Below, in pieces: positions 42,548 to 52,271 of a DNA stretch of 64,000 nucleotides; the first letter of the stretch is position 1; each line of letters begins with the position of its first letter. Made by a program: the position numbers and the translations under genes. The stretch spans positions 310,001 to 374,000 of the forward strand of contig JAFXRZ010000006.1 in assembly GCA_017536105.1 (NCBI GenBank), read 5' to 3'. The DNA comes from Ruminococcus sp. (GTDB lineage Bacteria > Bacillota_A > Clostridia > Oscillospirales > Ruminococcaceae). The notes beneath the pieces were generated by a model. It made no database searches, was not told the DNA's origin, and worked only from the letters and a program-made list of their open reading frames with translations.

Positions 42548-42576
42548 TTGACAAAAGTCTGAATTTGGAATATAAT
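42548..42576 (+). promoter_or_regulatory. trpS promoter
   Basis: TTGACA (42548-42553), 17-bp spacer, TATAAT (42571-42576): exact consensus. An in-frame start at 42565 lies inside it and is rejected for trpS. Confidence 0.88.
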
Positions 42577-42609
42577 AGTTTTCAGTACCGGAAAACGGAG
42601 GAAGATAAT

Positions 42610-43686
42610 ATGGATAAGAAGATAATACTGACCGGAGACAGGCCTACCGGAGCTCTGCATCTGGGTCATTACGTAGGCTCGCTGAGAAAGAGAGTTGAGC
42701 TGCAGAACACAGGCGAATTCAAGCAGTTCGTTATGATCGCCGATCTGCAGGCACTTACCGACAACGCCGAGAACCCCGAAAAGATCAGGACCAACATACT
42801 TGAAGTTATGCTTGACTATCTTGCGGTGGGACTTGAGCCCGGAAAGACGACTTTCTTTGTGCAGTCGCATATACCGGCGCTTTACGAGCTGCCGATGTAC
42901 TACTCAAATCTCGTTACCATGTCGAGGCTGGAGCGCAACCCCACGATCAAGAACGAGATAAAGATGCGCAATTTCGAGCGCAATCTCCCTGTGGGCTTTA
43001 TGACATACCCCATAAGCCAGGCTGCGGACATCACGGCTTTCAAGGCCAAGTATGTTCCCGTGGGCGAGGATCAGCTGCCGATGCTGGAGCAGGCAAGGGA
43101 GATAGTTTCAAGCTTCAACAGGATATACAACTGCGAGATTCTTGTCGAGCCGGAGGCTGTACTTCCCGACAACTCGGCCTGCAACAGGCTTGTTGGAACT
43201 GACGGCAACACAAAGATGAGCAAGTCTTTAGGCAACTGCATCTATCTCAAGGACAGTGAGAAGGACATCAAGACCAAGGTAATGTCCATGTTCACCGACC
43301 CGGAGCACATCAATGTTTCGGACCCCGGCCACACCGAGAACAACCCGGTGTTCATCTATCTTGATGCTTTCAGCACCGACGAGGATTTTGCGAAGTTCAT
43401 GCCCGAATACAAGAACCTGGCTGAGATGAAGGAACACTACGAGCGCGGCGGGCTTGGCGATATGAAGTGCAAGAAGCTGCTGAACAACGTAATGCAGGAG
43501 TTCCTGAGACCTATCCGCGAGCGCAGAGAGCAGTACGAGAAGAACAAGGACTATCTGCTCGAGATACTGAAAAAAGGCACGGAAGAGGCTGTTGAGGTAT
43601 CGAACAAGACAGTCGAGGAGATCAGGAATGCTATCGGCATAAACTATTTCAACGACACGAGCTTTATCGAGAAGTTTGTAAAATAA
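42610..43686 (+). CDS. trpS: Tryptophan-tRNA ligase
   Basis: Class I synthetase charging tRNA-Trp, 358 residues from ATG 42610 behind GGAGGAAG. TGDRPTGALHLGHYVG carries the HIGH-type motif (HLGH) and NTKMSKSLGN the KMSKS loop; PISQAADITAF is the dimer/Trp-binding helix. The longer clostridial type has an extended C-terminal part (FLRPIRERREQYEKNK). No T-box or leader peptide is seen upstream. Confidence 0.97.
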   Translation: MDKKIILTGDRPTGALHLGHYVGSLRKRVELQNTGEFKQFVMIADLQALTDNAENPEKIRTNILEVMLDYLAVGLEPGKTTFFVQSHIPALYELPMYYSNLVTMSRLERNPTIKNEIKMRNFERNLPVGFMTYPISQAADITAFKAKYVPVGEDQLPMLEQAREIVSSFNRIYNCEILVEPEAVLPDNSACNRLVGTDGNTKMSKSLGNCIYLKDSEKDIKTKVMSMFTDPEHINVSDPGHTENNPVFIYLDAFSTDEDFAKFMPEYKNLAEMKEHYERGGLGDMKCKKLLNNVMQEFLRPIRERREQYEKNKDYLLEILKKGTEEAVEVSNKTVEEIRNAIGINYFNDTSFIEKFVK

Positions 43687-43696
43687 GACAAAGCAA

Positions 43697-43736
43697 AAAG
43701 CCTGCTGCGGTAGTTTTCCGCGGCAGGCTTTATTTG
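43697..43736. terminator. Terminator between trpS and the converging lipoprotein gene
   Basis: A 14-bp stem with one mismatch (AAAGCCTGCTGCGG at 43697-43710 with 43718-43731), followed by ATTTGTTT. Confidence 0.8.
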
Positions 43737-43745
43737 TTTCTGAGG

Positions 43746-45188
43746 TCATTTTCTGTCGGCTTCGTATTCTTCGATGTTCTTGTTGAGGGTCTCGAGCTCG
43801 CTCTCCACAACGTTTGAATACTGCTCGCGGACGGAGCTCCATGTGGGCTGGTTGCCGTCGTCGTCCTGAGTTGAGGAGCCGTTATAGAGATAATCAACGA
43901 GGCACTGGTTGCCGTCGAACTGCTTTCTGTCGCCGAGGGTGGAGGAAACGCCGAAGGCGTAGTCGAAGATCATGAGATAGTCGTCGGAAACCACATCCAT
44001 TTTAACATCGTACATCTCGTCAGTCCAGTAGGGGTTGTTCTCCATGAACTTATCCTTGTTGGTCTGGGCGTACTGGGGATCGGTCTTGGCAATGCGGTTG
44101 CACTCGAACCAGACTTTAACGGCATCTGCCTTCTTGGAGCCGTTGACCCACATATATGCGGTCATATCGGAGGTGGTGATCTTCTGGGGGTTGGAGGTGT
44201 ACTGGGGCATGGGAACGATAGCCCAGTTATCGCCGTCCTGTGGGCCGAGCTTGCCGGTGTATGCCCACTCGCCCATAGCGTAGAACAGGCAGTTCTCAGC
44301 GAAGCAGTCTCTTGCGTTGCCGTACCAGCCGTTGAGGATGATGCCGTTCTTCATAAGGTCGTAGAGGAATGCCTGGCCCTTTTCGATGTCGGCATCCATG
44401 AGATTGCTGGAGAAGGTGTTGCTTTCGCTGTCGTATGAAACGAGATTTTTGCCCGTCTGCTGAACGACATGGTTGCGGAAGAAGCCGTTTACGCCGTAGC
44501 GGATGTCATCGCCGGAGGCCTGGCTGACATACTGGCTCATTATATCACGCCAGGCATCCCAGTTCCACTCGCCTTCGAGATAGAGCTCGTAGGGGTCGTC
44601 AAGGTTCTCGGCTTCGATTATATCAACGTTATAGATGAGCATTGAGGAAGCAACGTTTCCGAGAGGAGCCACAAAATGCTCTCCGCCGAGGACGAACTGG
44701 TCGGCCGTGGGCTTAGCGGATTTCCAGAGGTCGTCGTTGAAATCGACGATGCTGTCGATAGGCTGGTACATTCCCTTTACAACCTGCGAGGGGAAGGACA
44801 GCCACTCATATTTGAAAATATCGGGGATGTCTTTATTTGAAGCGATAGCTGCCGCAAGGTTATCGAAGCGGTCGGCGTTGCTTGTAGACTGGAAATTGAC
44901 CTTGCCGCCCTTCTGCTCGAAGAGGGTCATCTCGGTGCTTTTCTCGGGGTTGCTCCTTGTGGGGTTGATGTCGTTCTCGCCGAGATAGAGGATCTCGCTT
45001 TCCTCGCCTCCGGGCAGGGTATCGACGGTGCTTACTTCCTCGACCTCGATATTCTCTGTGGGCTCGAAGCTCTCGTCCTCTTCCTTGTTTGCGGGAGATG
45101 CGGAATCATCCCCCGAACCGCAGCCTGCAAAGCTGAAGGTCATGCCTAAAGCAAGAAGTGCTGCGAGCAGACGCTTTCTGTTTCTCAT
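43746..45188 (-). CDS. Solute-binding-like lipoprotein, paralogue A
   Basis: 480 residues from ATG 45188. Lipoprotein signal with lipobox FAGC (Cys at about residue 22), acidic linker, then a two-lobed extracellular solute-binding (SBP family 1-like) domain: AAAIASNKDIPDIFKYEWLS, GEHFVAPLGN, WDAWRDIMSQY and QDGDNWAIVPMPQY. No permease or ATPase gene is nearby. It is a clear paralogue of the next gene (shared DIFKYEWLSFPSQV, PTADQFVL, NLDDPYEL, VQQTGK). The ligand is unknown. Confidence 0.85.
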   Translation of the reverse strand: MRNRKRLLAALLALGMTFSFAGCGSGDDSASPANKEEDESFEPTENIEVEEVSTVDTLPGGEESEILYLGENDINPTRSNPEKSTEMTLFEQKGGKVNFQSTSNADRFDNLAAAIASNKDIPDIFKYEWLSFPSQVVKGMYQPIDSIVDFNDDLWKSAKPTADQFVLGGEHFVAPLGNVASSMLIYNVDIIEAENLDDPYELYLEGEWNWDAWRDIMSQYVSQASGDDIRYGVNGFFRNHVVQQTGKNLVSYDSESNTFSSNLMDADIEKGQAFLYDLMKNGIILNGWYGNARDCFAENCLFYAMGEWAYTGKLGPQDGDNWAIVPMPQYTSNPQKITTSDMTAYMWVNGSKKADAVKVWFECNRIAKTDPQYAQTNKDKFMENNPYWTDEMYDVKMDVVSDDYLMIFDYAFGVSSTLGDRKQFDGNQCLVDYLYNGSSTQDDDGNQPTWSSVREQYSNVVESELETLNKNIEEYEADRK

Positions 45189-45236
45189 AAAGATCACTTT
45201 CCTTTCTGATCTGAGGGTCAATGGTTTTATATTCTG

Positions 45237-45265
45237 ATTATAGCAACAAACGAAAGAGTTGTCAA
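45237..45265 (-). promoter_or_regulatory. Promoter of lipoprotein A
   Basis: Minus-strand TTGACA (45265-45260), 17-bp spacer, TATAAT (45242-45237). Both paralogues have their own consensus promoter. Confidence 0.85.
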
Positions 45266-45310
45266 TAATATTTTTATACAAATAGAACGGCTTTGATTTA
45301 GATGAATATA

Positions 45311-45350
45311 CAAAAACACGGCTTCTGCGGATATGCAGGAACCGTGTTTT
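45311..45350 (-). terminator. Terminator of lipoprotein B
   Basis: AAAACACGG (45350-45342) pairs with CCGTGTTTT (45321-45313), with a nested TTCCTGC/GCAGAAG stem, ending in TTTTTG on the minus strand. Confidence 0.7.
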
Positions 45351-45396
45351 CGCTTCAGAAGTTGTATGGCAAGTTTAAAATGCTTTTATTGCACAA

Positions 45397-46815
45397 TTAT
45401 TTTGTATATTCGGCGATAGCGTCGTTGATAGTCTTGAGCTCTGCGTCAACAGTCGGGCCGTAAGTCTCACGGAGCTGAGTCCATGTGAACTGAACGCCTT
45501 CCTCGTCCTGCTTGTTGGTGTACTCGTAGAGCTTTCTGGTTATGCTGCTGCCGTCGGCATTTGCATCGTCGCTGGACATCTCGGGAGAGATACCGTAGCC
45601 GTAGTCGAATACCGAGAGGTAATCTGTGGAGGAAGCCTTGAGATATACGTCATACATCTCGTCTGTCCACTGGGGATTTGCGTTCATGAATTTCTGTCTG
45701 CCGTTCTCAACATACTCTGCGTCAGTAGCGGCTATGCGGCAGCACTCGTACCAGGTCTTGACAGCTTCCTTGGCTGTAGAGCCCTTGACCCACATATATG
45801 CCAGCAGGTCGGAAGTAACGTATTTGCCGTCGGTATTAGGATCCTCGGGCACGGGAACGATACGCCAGTCGTCGCCTTCCTGAGGGCCGTTGGCACCTGT
45901 GAGAGCCCAGGGTCCCATGCAGTAGAACAGGATGTCGCCGTTCTGGAGGGCGTTCTGTGCATTGCCGAGCCACTCGTTATTAACGAGGCCGTTCTTGCCG
46001 ATGTTATAAAGCAGGGTCTCTGCTCTTTCGATATCGGGGTCGTTGAGGTTATTCTTGAAGATGCCGTCCTCGTAGGTAACCATGGTCTTGCCGGTCTGCT
46101 GAACGATCTGGGTCTGGAACCAGCCGTTGATACCGTATCTGACCTGATCGCCGGTAGCGTTGTTTACGAAGGTCTCCATCATATCGTACCAGGCGTTCCA
46201 ATCCCACTCGTCCTCAAGCCAGAGCTCGTAGGGATCGTCGAGGTTCTCGTTCTCGATGACCTCGTTATCGTACATGATAAGGGTACCTACCGCATAGCTG
46301 ATAGGAGCAACATAGTGCTTGCCGTTGAGCACGAACTGGTCTGCTGTGGGCTTGACGTCCTTCCAGAGGTCGTCCTCGAAGTCAACGAGCTCGTCAACGG
46401 GCTGATACATATCCTTGAGCACCTGTGAGGGGAAGGACAGCCACTCATACTTAAAGATATCGGGAACGTCCTTGTTGGAGATGATGGCAGCTGCAAGGCT
46501 GTCGAACTTGGTGTTGTCGGCAACTCTTACCCACTCTACCGTACCGCCCTTGTTGTTGAACAGGGTCATCTCAACGCTCTTGTCGGCACCGCGTCCGGGG
46601 TTGAGGTTATAGGTACCCATCCAGATGATATCCTTCTGGACGTTATCGTCAAGCTCCTCGATAGCGCTGGTGTCCTCAACGGGAACGGTCTCGACACTGG
46701 TATAGGTCTCTTCGCCTTCAGTGTCGGAGCTTCCGCTGCTGCTTCCGCAGGCTGTTGTTCCGCACACTGCGGCGATAGCTGTCAGGGCGGCAAGAAGTCT
46801 TTTAAAGTTTCTCAT
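45397..46815 (-). CDS. Solute-binding-like lipoprotein, paralogue B
   Basis: 472 residues. Signal peptide with lipobox TTAC (Cys near residue 23), Ser/Gly/Glu linker, then the same two-lobed domain as paralogue A: AAAIISNKDVPDIFKYEWLS, PTADQFVLNGKHYVAP, QTQIVQQTGKTMVTY and GDDWRIVPVPEDP. Start behind GGAGGAAAG. Separate promoter and terminator, so the pair are independent transcription units derived by tandem duplication. Confidence 0.87.
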   Translation of the reverse strand: MRNFKRLLAALTAIAAVCGTTACGSSSGSSDTEGEETYTSVETVPVEDTSAIEELDDNVQKDIIWMGTYNLNPGRGADKSVEMTLFNNKGGTVEWVRVADNTKFDSLAAAIISNKDVPDIFKYEWLSFPSQVLKDMYQPVDELVDFEDDLWKDVKPTADQFVLNGKHYVAPISYAVGTLIMYDNEVIENENLDDPYELWLEDEWDWNAWYDMMETFVNNATGDQVRYGINGWFQTQIVQQTGKTMVTYEDGIFKNNLNDPDIERAETLLYNIGKNGLVNNEWLGNAQNALQNGDILFYCMGPWALTGANGPQEGDDWRIVPVPEDPNTDGKYVTSDLLAYMWVKGSTAKEAVKTWYECCRIAATDAEYVENGRQKFMNANPQWTDEMYDVYLKASSTDYLSVFDYGYGISPEMSSDDANADGSSITRKLYEYTNKQDEEGVQFTWTQLRETYGPTVDAELKTINDAIAEYTK

Positions 46816-46872
46816 AATCTTTCCTCCATTAAAAATAAAAAAATTTGAAATTTAACGGGTTCTGTCAATTAA

Positions 46873-46901
46873 ATTATATCAAGGGGGATATTGAATGTCA
46901 A
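46873..46901 (-). promoter_or_regulatory. Promoter of lipoprotein B
   Basis: Minus-strand TTGACA (46901-46896), 17-bp spacer, TATAAT (46878-46873). Confidence 0.85.
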
Positions 46902-46971
46902 CAATAAATTTTTATTATATCGCATTATTTTGTACAAGATTACTTTTGAGCGGAAAACAGGCGTTTTGATG

Positions 46972-47000
46972 TTGCTTTTTGGGATGGTTTGTGATATAAT
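46972..47000 (+). promoter_or_regulatory. Promoter of the DUF951-prfA operon
   Basis: TTGCTT (46972-46977), 17-bp spacer, TATAAT (46995-47000) with a TGTGA extended -10. Confidence 0.75.
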
Positions 47001-47033
47001 AGATTGATAAAGAGTTTTTGAAAGGAGACAGCT

Positions 47034-47228
47034 ATGGACATTCAGAAAGGCGATGTTCTCGTTATGAAAAAACAGCACCCCTGCGGCAGCACAAGAATGG
47101 CCGTGCTGCGCTCGGGAATGGATTTCAAGCTAAGGTGCGAGGGCTGCGGAAGAGAGTTCATGATACCGCGGCTGAAAGCTGAGAGGAACGTTAAAAGCGT
47201 TATAACAGACGGCAGACAGCTGAGCTGA
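47034..47228 (+). CDS. DUF951 protein (YyzM-like)
   Basis: 64 residues: MDIQKGDVLVMKKQHPCGS, then LRCEGCGREFMIPR. One Cys in HPCG plus the CxxC pair of CEGCG suggests a small metal-binding beta barrel. Function unknown; the family is common in Bacillota, often beside ychF or prfA-type genes. First gene of the operon, starting behind AAAGGAGA. Confidence 0.88.
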   Translation: MDIQKGDVLVMKKQHPCGSTRMAVLRSGMDFKLRCEGCGREFMIPRLKAERNVKSVITDGRQLS

Positions 47229-47255
47229 AACGAAGAAAAGCAAGGAGAGCATCAG

Positions 47256-48326
47256 ATGCTGGAAAAACTTACAGCGATCGAAGATAAATACAACGAGATA
47301 AGCGAAAGGCTGACTCAGCCGGATACGGTGAACGACACAAAGCAGTACACGGCATTGATGAAAGAATACAGCGAGCTTTCGCCCCTTGTAGAGAAATACA
47401 GGGAATACAAGAAGGCAAAGGCCGAGCTTGAAGAGGCGCAGGAGCTTCTTGACAGCGGAGAGACAGACCGTGACCTGAAAGAAATGGCGCAGGCACAGCT
47501 TTCGGAGGCAAAGAAGCAGACCGAGGAGCTTGAGCAGGAGCTGACACTCATGCTGCTGCCGAAGGATCCCAACGACGCGAAGAACGTTATCGTTGAGATA
47601 CGCGGAGGAGCAGGCGGTGAGGAAGCGGCACTTTTTGCGGGGTCTCTTTACCGTATGTACACCCTTTACGCGGCTGCGAAGGGATACAGGACAGAGATAG
47701 TTTCGGCAAACGAGACGGAGCTTGGAGGATATAAAGAGGTATCCTTTATGATCGAGGGCGCAGGAGCTTACTCGAGGTTCAAGTATGAGAGCGGAGTCCA
47801 CAGAGTCCAGCGAGTGCCTGAGACGGAATCTCAGGGCAGGATACACACCTCGACGGTGACGGTGGCTGTTCTTCCCGAGGCTGAGGACGTTGAGCTTGAG
47901 ATAAAGGACGACGACCTGAAGATAGACGTATTCCGTTCGTCGGGTGCAGGAGGTCAGCACATAAACAAGACTTCTTCTGCCATAAGGATAACTCACCTGC
48001 CCACAGGCATGGTGGTGGAATGTCAGGACGAGCGTTCGCAGTATAAAAACAAGGACAAGGCAATGAAGGTGCTGAGGTCGAGGCTGCTGGAACAGAAGCA
48101 GCAAGCCTACGACAGCGCAAGGGCTGAGGCAAGGAGCTCCCAGGTGGGAACGGGTGACCGTTCGGAGAGGATTAGGACCTACAATTTTCCCGAAAGCAGG
48201 ATATCCGACCACAGGATAGGTCTGACGCTCTACAAGCTCGACAGCATACTCAACGGAAATCTGGACGAGGTGATAAATGCGCTTGCGACCGCAGATCAGG
48301 CGGCAAAGCTGGCAGCGCAGCAATAA
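47256..48326 (+). CDS. prfA: Peptide chain release factor 1
   Basis: Reads UAA and UAG and triggers peptide release. 356 residues. [15 protein letters not shown] contains the catalytic GGQ. The codon-recognition tripeptide region reads [14 protein letters not shown] (PxT as PET). In prfA operons the PrmC methylase often follows; here sua5 does. Confidence 0.97.
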   Translation: MLEKLTAIEDKYNEISERLTQPDTVNDTKQYTALMKEYSELSPLVEKYREYKKAKAELEEAQELLDSGETDRDLKEMAQAQLSEAKKQTEELEQELTLMLLPKDPNDAKNVIVEIRGGAGGEEAALFAGSLYRMYTLYAAAKGYRTEIVSANETELGGYKEVSFMIEGAGAYSRFKYESGVHRVQRVPETESQGRIHTSTVTVAVLPEAEDVELEIKDDDLKIDVFRSSGAGGQHINKTSSAIRITHLPTGMVVECQDERSQYKNKDKAMKVLRSRLLEQKQQAYDSARAEARSSQVGTGDRSERIRTYNFPESRISDHRIGLTLYKLDSILNGNLDEVINALATADQAAKLAAQQ

Positions 48327-49342
48327 TGGGAACATACAACACAGAGATACTTGACAGCTCGCAGGAGTCGATAGAAAAGGCCGCAGGGCTGCTTCGGGAC
48401 GGAGAGATCGTCGGGATGCCGACGGAGACTGTTTACGGGCTTGCGGCGAATGCTCTTGACAGCGCGGCTGTTGAAAGGATATTTATTGCAAAAGGCAGGC
48501 CCCAGGACAATCCGCTGATAGTTCATGTTGCGGATGCGGAGATGATAAAGCCCCTTGTGAAGAAGATTCCGCCTCTTGCAAGGAAATGCGCCGAGGCTTT
48601 CTGGCCGGGTCCGCTGACGCTCATCATGCCGAAGTCGGAGCTTATACCCAAGACCACCAGCGGAGGACTTGACACCGTGGGGATAAGGATGCCCTCATCG
48701 AAGACAGCTCGCAGGCTAATAAAAGAGTGCGGCTTCCCTCTTGCAGCACCTTCGGCTAATCTTTCGGGAAGTCCCTCCCCCACAAAGGCGGCGCACGTTT
48801 TTGACGACATGAAGGGCAGGATACCCTGCATAATAGACGACGGCTGCTGTGCCGTAGGAGTTGAATCAACGGTCATAGCCTTCGAGGGAGACAGGATAAG
48901 GCTTCTGAGGCCGGGGTTCATTTCGAGAGAGGAGCTTTCGCAGATAGCGGAAGTCATAACCGACAAGGGCGTTACAGAAGCTGTGGCAAGCACGGAGGCT
49001 GCGGCATCTCCGGGGATGAAATACAAGCATTATTCCCCGAAGGCTGACGTTACTATCGTCAGGGCCGGCAGAGAGGCTTTTTCGGAGTTTATCGACAGGA
49101 AAGCAGGAGAGGGCGTTTGCTTTATGAACTTCGGAGACGAGGAAACAGAGTGCAACGCCATGCTGGTCCCCTACGGCGTTACAGCCGAGGAACAGGCTGT
49201 GAAGCTTTTCGACACGCTGCGGAGCCTTGACGAGCTGGGTGTGGAAAAAGTATATGCGAGATGCCCCTCCTGCGAGGGTGTGGGCCTGGCGGTTTACAAC
49301 AGGCTGCTTCGTGCAGCCGGATTTAAGGTGATCGAACTTTGA
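48326..49342 (+). CDS. sua5: L-threonylcarbamoyladenylate synthase (Sua5 type)
   Basis: Makes the TC-AMP intermediate for the t6A37 modification of ANN-decoding tRNAs. 338 residues: YrdC/TsaC domain (GMPTETVYGLAANA, KGRPQDNPLIVHV, FWPGPLTLIMP, APSANLSGSPSPT) plus the C-terminal Sua5 domain (ASPGMKYKHYSPKAD linker onward). The start overlaps the prfA stop (TAATG). Confidence 0.95.
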   Translation: MGTYNTEILDSSQESIEKAAGLLRDGEIVGMPTETVYGLAANALDSAAVERIFIAKGRPQDNPLIVHVADAEMIKPLVKKIPPLARKCAEAFWPGPLTLIMPKSELIPKTTSGGLDTVGIRMPSSKTARRLIKECGFPLAAPSANLSGSPSPTKAAHVFDDMKGRIPCIIDDGCCAVGVESTVIAFEGDRIRLLRPGFISREELSQIAEVITDKGVTEAVASTEAAASPGMKYKHYSPKADVTIVRAGREAFSEFIDRKAGEGVCFMNFGDEETECNAMLVPYGVTAEEQAVKLFDTLRSLDELGVEKVYARCPSCEGVGLAVYNRLLRAAGFKVIEL

Positions 49343-49980
49343 GAGAAATATGCAAGGTTATCGGCCTGACGGGACAGACAGGCAGCGGAAAAACTACGGT
49401 CAGCAGGATATTTGAGGACTGCGGCTTTTTCGTTATAGACTGCGACAAGGTTGCAAGGCAGGTCACCGAGGATGCAAGCCCCTGCTGCAAGGTGCTGGCA
49501 CAGCACTTCCCTGCTTGCTTTGACGAGGTGCTTCATCTTGACAGGCGGAAGCTTGGGGGGATAGTTTTTTCGAGCAAGGAAAAGCTGGAGCTTCTGAACA
49601 GCCTGATATTCCCCTTCATCATCGACGAGATCAGGAAGATGATAGATGAAGCGGAGGAAAGGGGCAGCGAGTTCATACTTCTTGATGCACCAACGCTTTA
49701 CGAATCCGGTGCCGACAAGCTGTGCGACGAGATCGTTGCCTGCATTTCGGACAAGGAGACGAGGATAAAGAGAGTTATCCGCCGGGACGGGATAGACAGG
49801 CAGGCTGCGGAAGAACGGGCTGAGTCTCAGCAGAGTGAAGAATTCTTTGCAGAGCGGGCTGATTATCTTATAGAAAACAACGGTTCTCTTGCCCTTGCGG
49901 AAGTACAGGCGCTTGCGGCAGCAGAAAAGATAAAAAAGGAGCATTATGGCAGACAACAAGACCAAAAGCACGAGGGCTAA
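49339..49980 (+). CDS. coaE: Dephospho-CoA kinase
   Basis: Last step of CoA synthesis. 213 residues from a TTG overlapping the sua5 stop (TTGA), behind AAGGTGA. P-loop LTGQTGSGKTTVSR, then DCDKVARQV and the lid region RRDGIDRQAAEERAESQ. The C-terminal tail is read through into the next gene (35-bp overlap). Confidence 0.94.
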   Translation: MREICKVIGLTGQTGSGKTTVSRIFEDCGFFVIDCDKVARQVTEDASPCCKVLAQHFPACFDEVLHLDRRKLGGIVFSSKEKLELLNSLIFPFIIDEIRKMIDEAEERGSEFILLDAPTLYESGADKLCDEIVACISDKETRIKRVIRRDGIDRQAAEERAESQQSEEFFAERADYLIENNGSLALAEVQALAAAEKIKKEHYGRQQDQKHEG

Positions 49981-50659
49981 GCCCGGGACTGCAAAAAGAT
50001 CACCGCAAAAGAAAAAAAGCGGAAAGAAGAAAAAGAAAAACGGCGCAAAGGTGCTGCTTATAATAATCATCGTTATACTGTTCCTGGCTATCATCGGGAC
50101 GCTTATCCTGATATTCAAGCCGGAGGTGCAGAAGAAGCTGAAGGACTTCGGCTCGCAGATCTTCACGACGACGGATTACGAGGAATATGTTATAAAACAC
50201 TCGTCGGAATACGGGATAGACCCGAGGTTCACCTTTGCGATAATCAACACGGAGAGCCACTTCGACCCGAAAGCGACTTCGGACGTGGGGGCAAGAGGGC
50301 TGATGCAGATAATGGAGGATGCCTACAACTGGATAAAATACAGGCTCGACGACAAGAGGGAGCATACCTTTGACGATATGTACGACCCGGAGCTGAACAT
50401 CCAGTACGGCAGCTATTATCTCAGCTATCTATATCAGCGCTACGGAAGCTACGAGCTGACGGCTGCGGCATATCACGCGGGGATGAACGCTGTTGACGGC
50501 TGGATAGAGGACGGGACGGTGGATCCGGAAAATCCAAAGAGCTCGGACGTTCCCTCGGATGTTACGGCTCATTACATAGACAAGGTTATGTCGGCGTATA
50601 ATAAATACAAAGACAATTCTGCAATAGACAGCTTAGAGGAGGAATTCAAACATGGCTGA
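49946..50659 (+). CDS. Membrane-anchored SLT-type lytic transglycosylase
   Basis: 237 residues. Very basic cytoplasmic N-terminus (about 30 residues, many Lys), one transmembrane helix (about 35-58), then a soluble lytic transglycosylase domain: AIINTESHFDPKATSDVGA with the catalytic Glu, GLMQIMEDAYNWI, and AAAYHAGMNAVDGWI. It would cleave peptidoglycan at the outer membrane face, possibly for wall growth or spore processes. Confidence 0.9.
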   Translation: MADNKTKSTRAKPGTAKRSPQKKKSGKKKKKNGAKVLLIIIIVILFLAIIGTLILIFKPEVQKKLKDFGSQIFTTTDYEEYVIKHSSEYGIDPRFTFAIINTESHFDPKATSDVGARGLMQIMEDAYNWIKYRLDDKREHTFDDMYDPELNIQYGSYYLSYLYQRYGSYELTAAAYHAGMNAVDGWIEDGTVDPENPKSSDVPSDVTAHYIDKVMSAYNKYKDNSAIDSLEEEFKHG

Positions 50660-52058
50660 AAAGAAAAAAACAGCAGGCGAAACGCTTGCAAAGGCTCTGC
50701 TCGGTGACCACAAAAACGCAGGACTTCTGCTCTCGGACATCGAGATCGACGCAGCATTCGATTTCTGCGAGGGCTACAAGACCTATCTTGACGTTGCAAA
50801 GACCGAGAGAGAGGCAGTTATCGAGGCTGTAAGGCAAGCAAAAAAGAAGGGCTTCAAGCAGTTCAAGAGAGACAAGAAATACGAGCCCGGCGACAAGGTC
50901 TATTTTGTGAACAGGGGCAAGGCGGTTATTCTTGCGGTCATCGGAAAGAAGCCGCTTGAAGAAGGCATCAGGCTCGCTGCGGCACACATTGACTCTCCGC
51001 GCATCGACCTCAAGCAGAATCCCCTTTACGAGGACACGGAGCTTGCGCTTTTCAAGACCCACTACTACGGCGGGATCAAGAAATATCAGTGGACCACAGT
51101 TCCACTTTCTCTGCATGGTGTTATAATCCGCGGTGACGGCAAGAAGATATCGGTGAACATCGGCGAGGATGACAGAGACCCTGTTTTCTGCATCACGGAC
51201 CTGCTGCCCCACCTTGCACAGCAGCAGATGAAGCGCACGCCTGCCGAGCTTGTGAAGGGCGAGGAGCTGAATATTCTTATCGGAGCTATGCCCTTCAAGG
51301 ACGACAAGGTATCCAACAAGGTGAAGCTGAACATAATGTCGATACTCAACGAGAAGTACGGCATAGTTGAGGATGATTTCATCTCGGCGGAGCTTGAAGC
51401 TGTTCCCCAGTATAAGGCGAGAGATATCGGCTTTGACAGGAGCATGATCGGTGCTTACGGTCAGGACGACAGCTCCTGTGCTTACACGGCTCTGAAGGCT
51501 ATCCTTGACATCGACACGCCGGAGCACACCTGTGTTACCTGTCTGACGGACAAGGAAGAGACAGGCAGCGACGGCAACACAGGCCTCAACAGCTCATATC
51601 TTGAATATTTCATCGACGATCTTGCACGCAGCTTCGGGCTTTGCGGACACAATGTTATCTCGGCTTCAGAGTGTCTTTCGGCTGACGTCAACTCGGCAGT
51701 TGACCCCACATTCCCTGACGTTACGGAGCTTCGCAACTCCTCGAGGATAAACTACGGTGTTGTTGTTACTAAATTCACCGGCGCAAGGGGCAAGTCCGGC
51801 ACATCTGATGCTTCTGCTGAATTCGTTGGAAGAGTACGCAGGCTTTTGGACAAGAACGGTGTTATCTGGCAGACCGGCGAGCTTGGAAAAGTTGATCTCG
51901 GCGGCGGCGGAACGGTTGCACAGTTCATAGCAAATCTTGACATGGATGTTATTGACGTAGGCGTTCCTGTTCTGAGTATGCACGCTCCTTTTGAGGTGAC
52001 CTCGAAGATCGACGTTTATATGGCGTACAGGTCATTCTTTGTATTCTTCAATGACTGA
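50652..52058 (+). CDS. M18-family metal aminopeptidase
   Basis: 468 residues; removes N-terminal residues, often acidic or neutral, from peptides. Two-zinc site residues are seen in order: LAAAHIDSPR, the Asp in SSCAYTALKAILDID region, TDKEETGSDGNTG with the catalytic Glu, LSADVNSAVDP, and the final LSMHAPFEV. The start overlaps the transglycosylase end by 8 bp. Confidence 0.92.
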   Translation: MAEKKKTAGETLAKALLGDHKNAGLLLSDIEIDAAFDFCEGYKTYLDVAKTEREAVIEAVRQAKKKGFKQFKRDKKYEPGDKVYFVNRGKAVILAVIGKKPLEEGIRLAAAHIDSPRIDLKQNPLYEDTELALFKTHYYGGIKKYQWTTVPLSLHGVIIRGDGKKISVNIGEDDRDPVFCITDLLPHLAQQQMKRTPAELVKGEELNILIGAMPFKDDKVSNKVKLNIMSILNEKYGIVEDDFISAELEAVPQYKARDIGFDRSMIGAYGQDDSSCAYTALKAILDIDTPEHTCVTCLTDKEETGSDGNTGLNSSYLEYFIDDLARSFGLCGHNVISASECLSADVNSAVDPTFPDVTELRNSSRINYGVVVTKFTGARGKSGTSDASAEFVGRVRRLLDKNGVIWQTGELGKVDLGGGGTVAQFIANLDMDVIDVGVPVLSMHAPFEVTSKIDVYMAYRSFFVFFND

Positions 52059-52074
52059 GAGTTTTGAAAAAATT

Positions 52075-52114
52075 AAAGGCAATACTGTTCGGACTGAACG
52101 GTATTGCCTTTTTT
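52075..52114 (+). terminator. Strong terminator of the prfA-M18 operon
   Basis: A 15-bp stem (52076-52090 with 52096-52110), loop GGACT, followed by a T run. Confidence 0.88.
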
Positions 52115-52216
52115 GCGGCGTAAAAAAATGCGCTGCGCAGTTGATGAAGCTCGGCTCGCGTGGGAGCCGTTTCCTCTTGCTCTATGTAAGCATGCGGAGC
52201 TTGCGTCACGTGTCAA

Positions 52217-52252
52217 GAAAAAACCGCCTCTACCCTTTCGGGCAGAGGCGGC
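52217..52252 (-). terminator. Terminator of the BspA-like gene
   Basis: GGGCAGAGGCGG region pairs with CCGCCTCTACCC (52251-52240 with 52235-52224, one mismatch), followed on the minus strand by TTTTTTC. Confidence 0.85.
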
Positions 52253-52271
52253 TGTTTTCAGATCTTATCTT

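Noticed and set aside
52116..52216. Plus-strand frame downstream of the M18 peptidase terminator
   Set aside because: Short, between two terminators, no ribosome site and no family resemblance.
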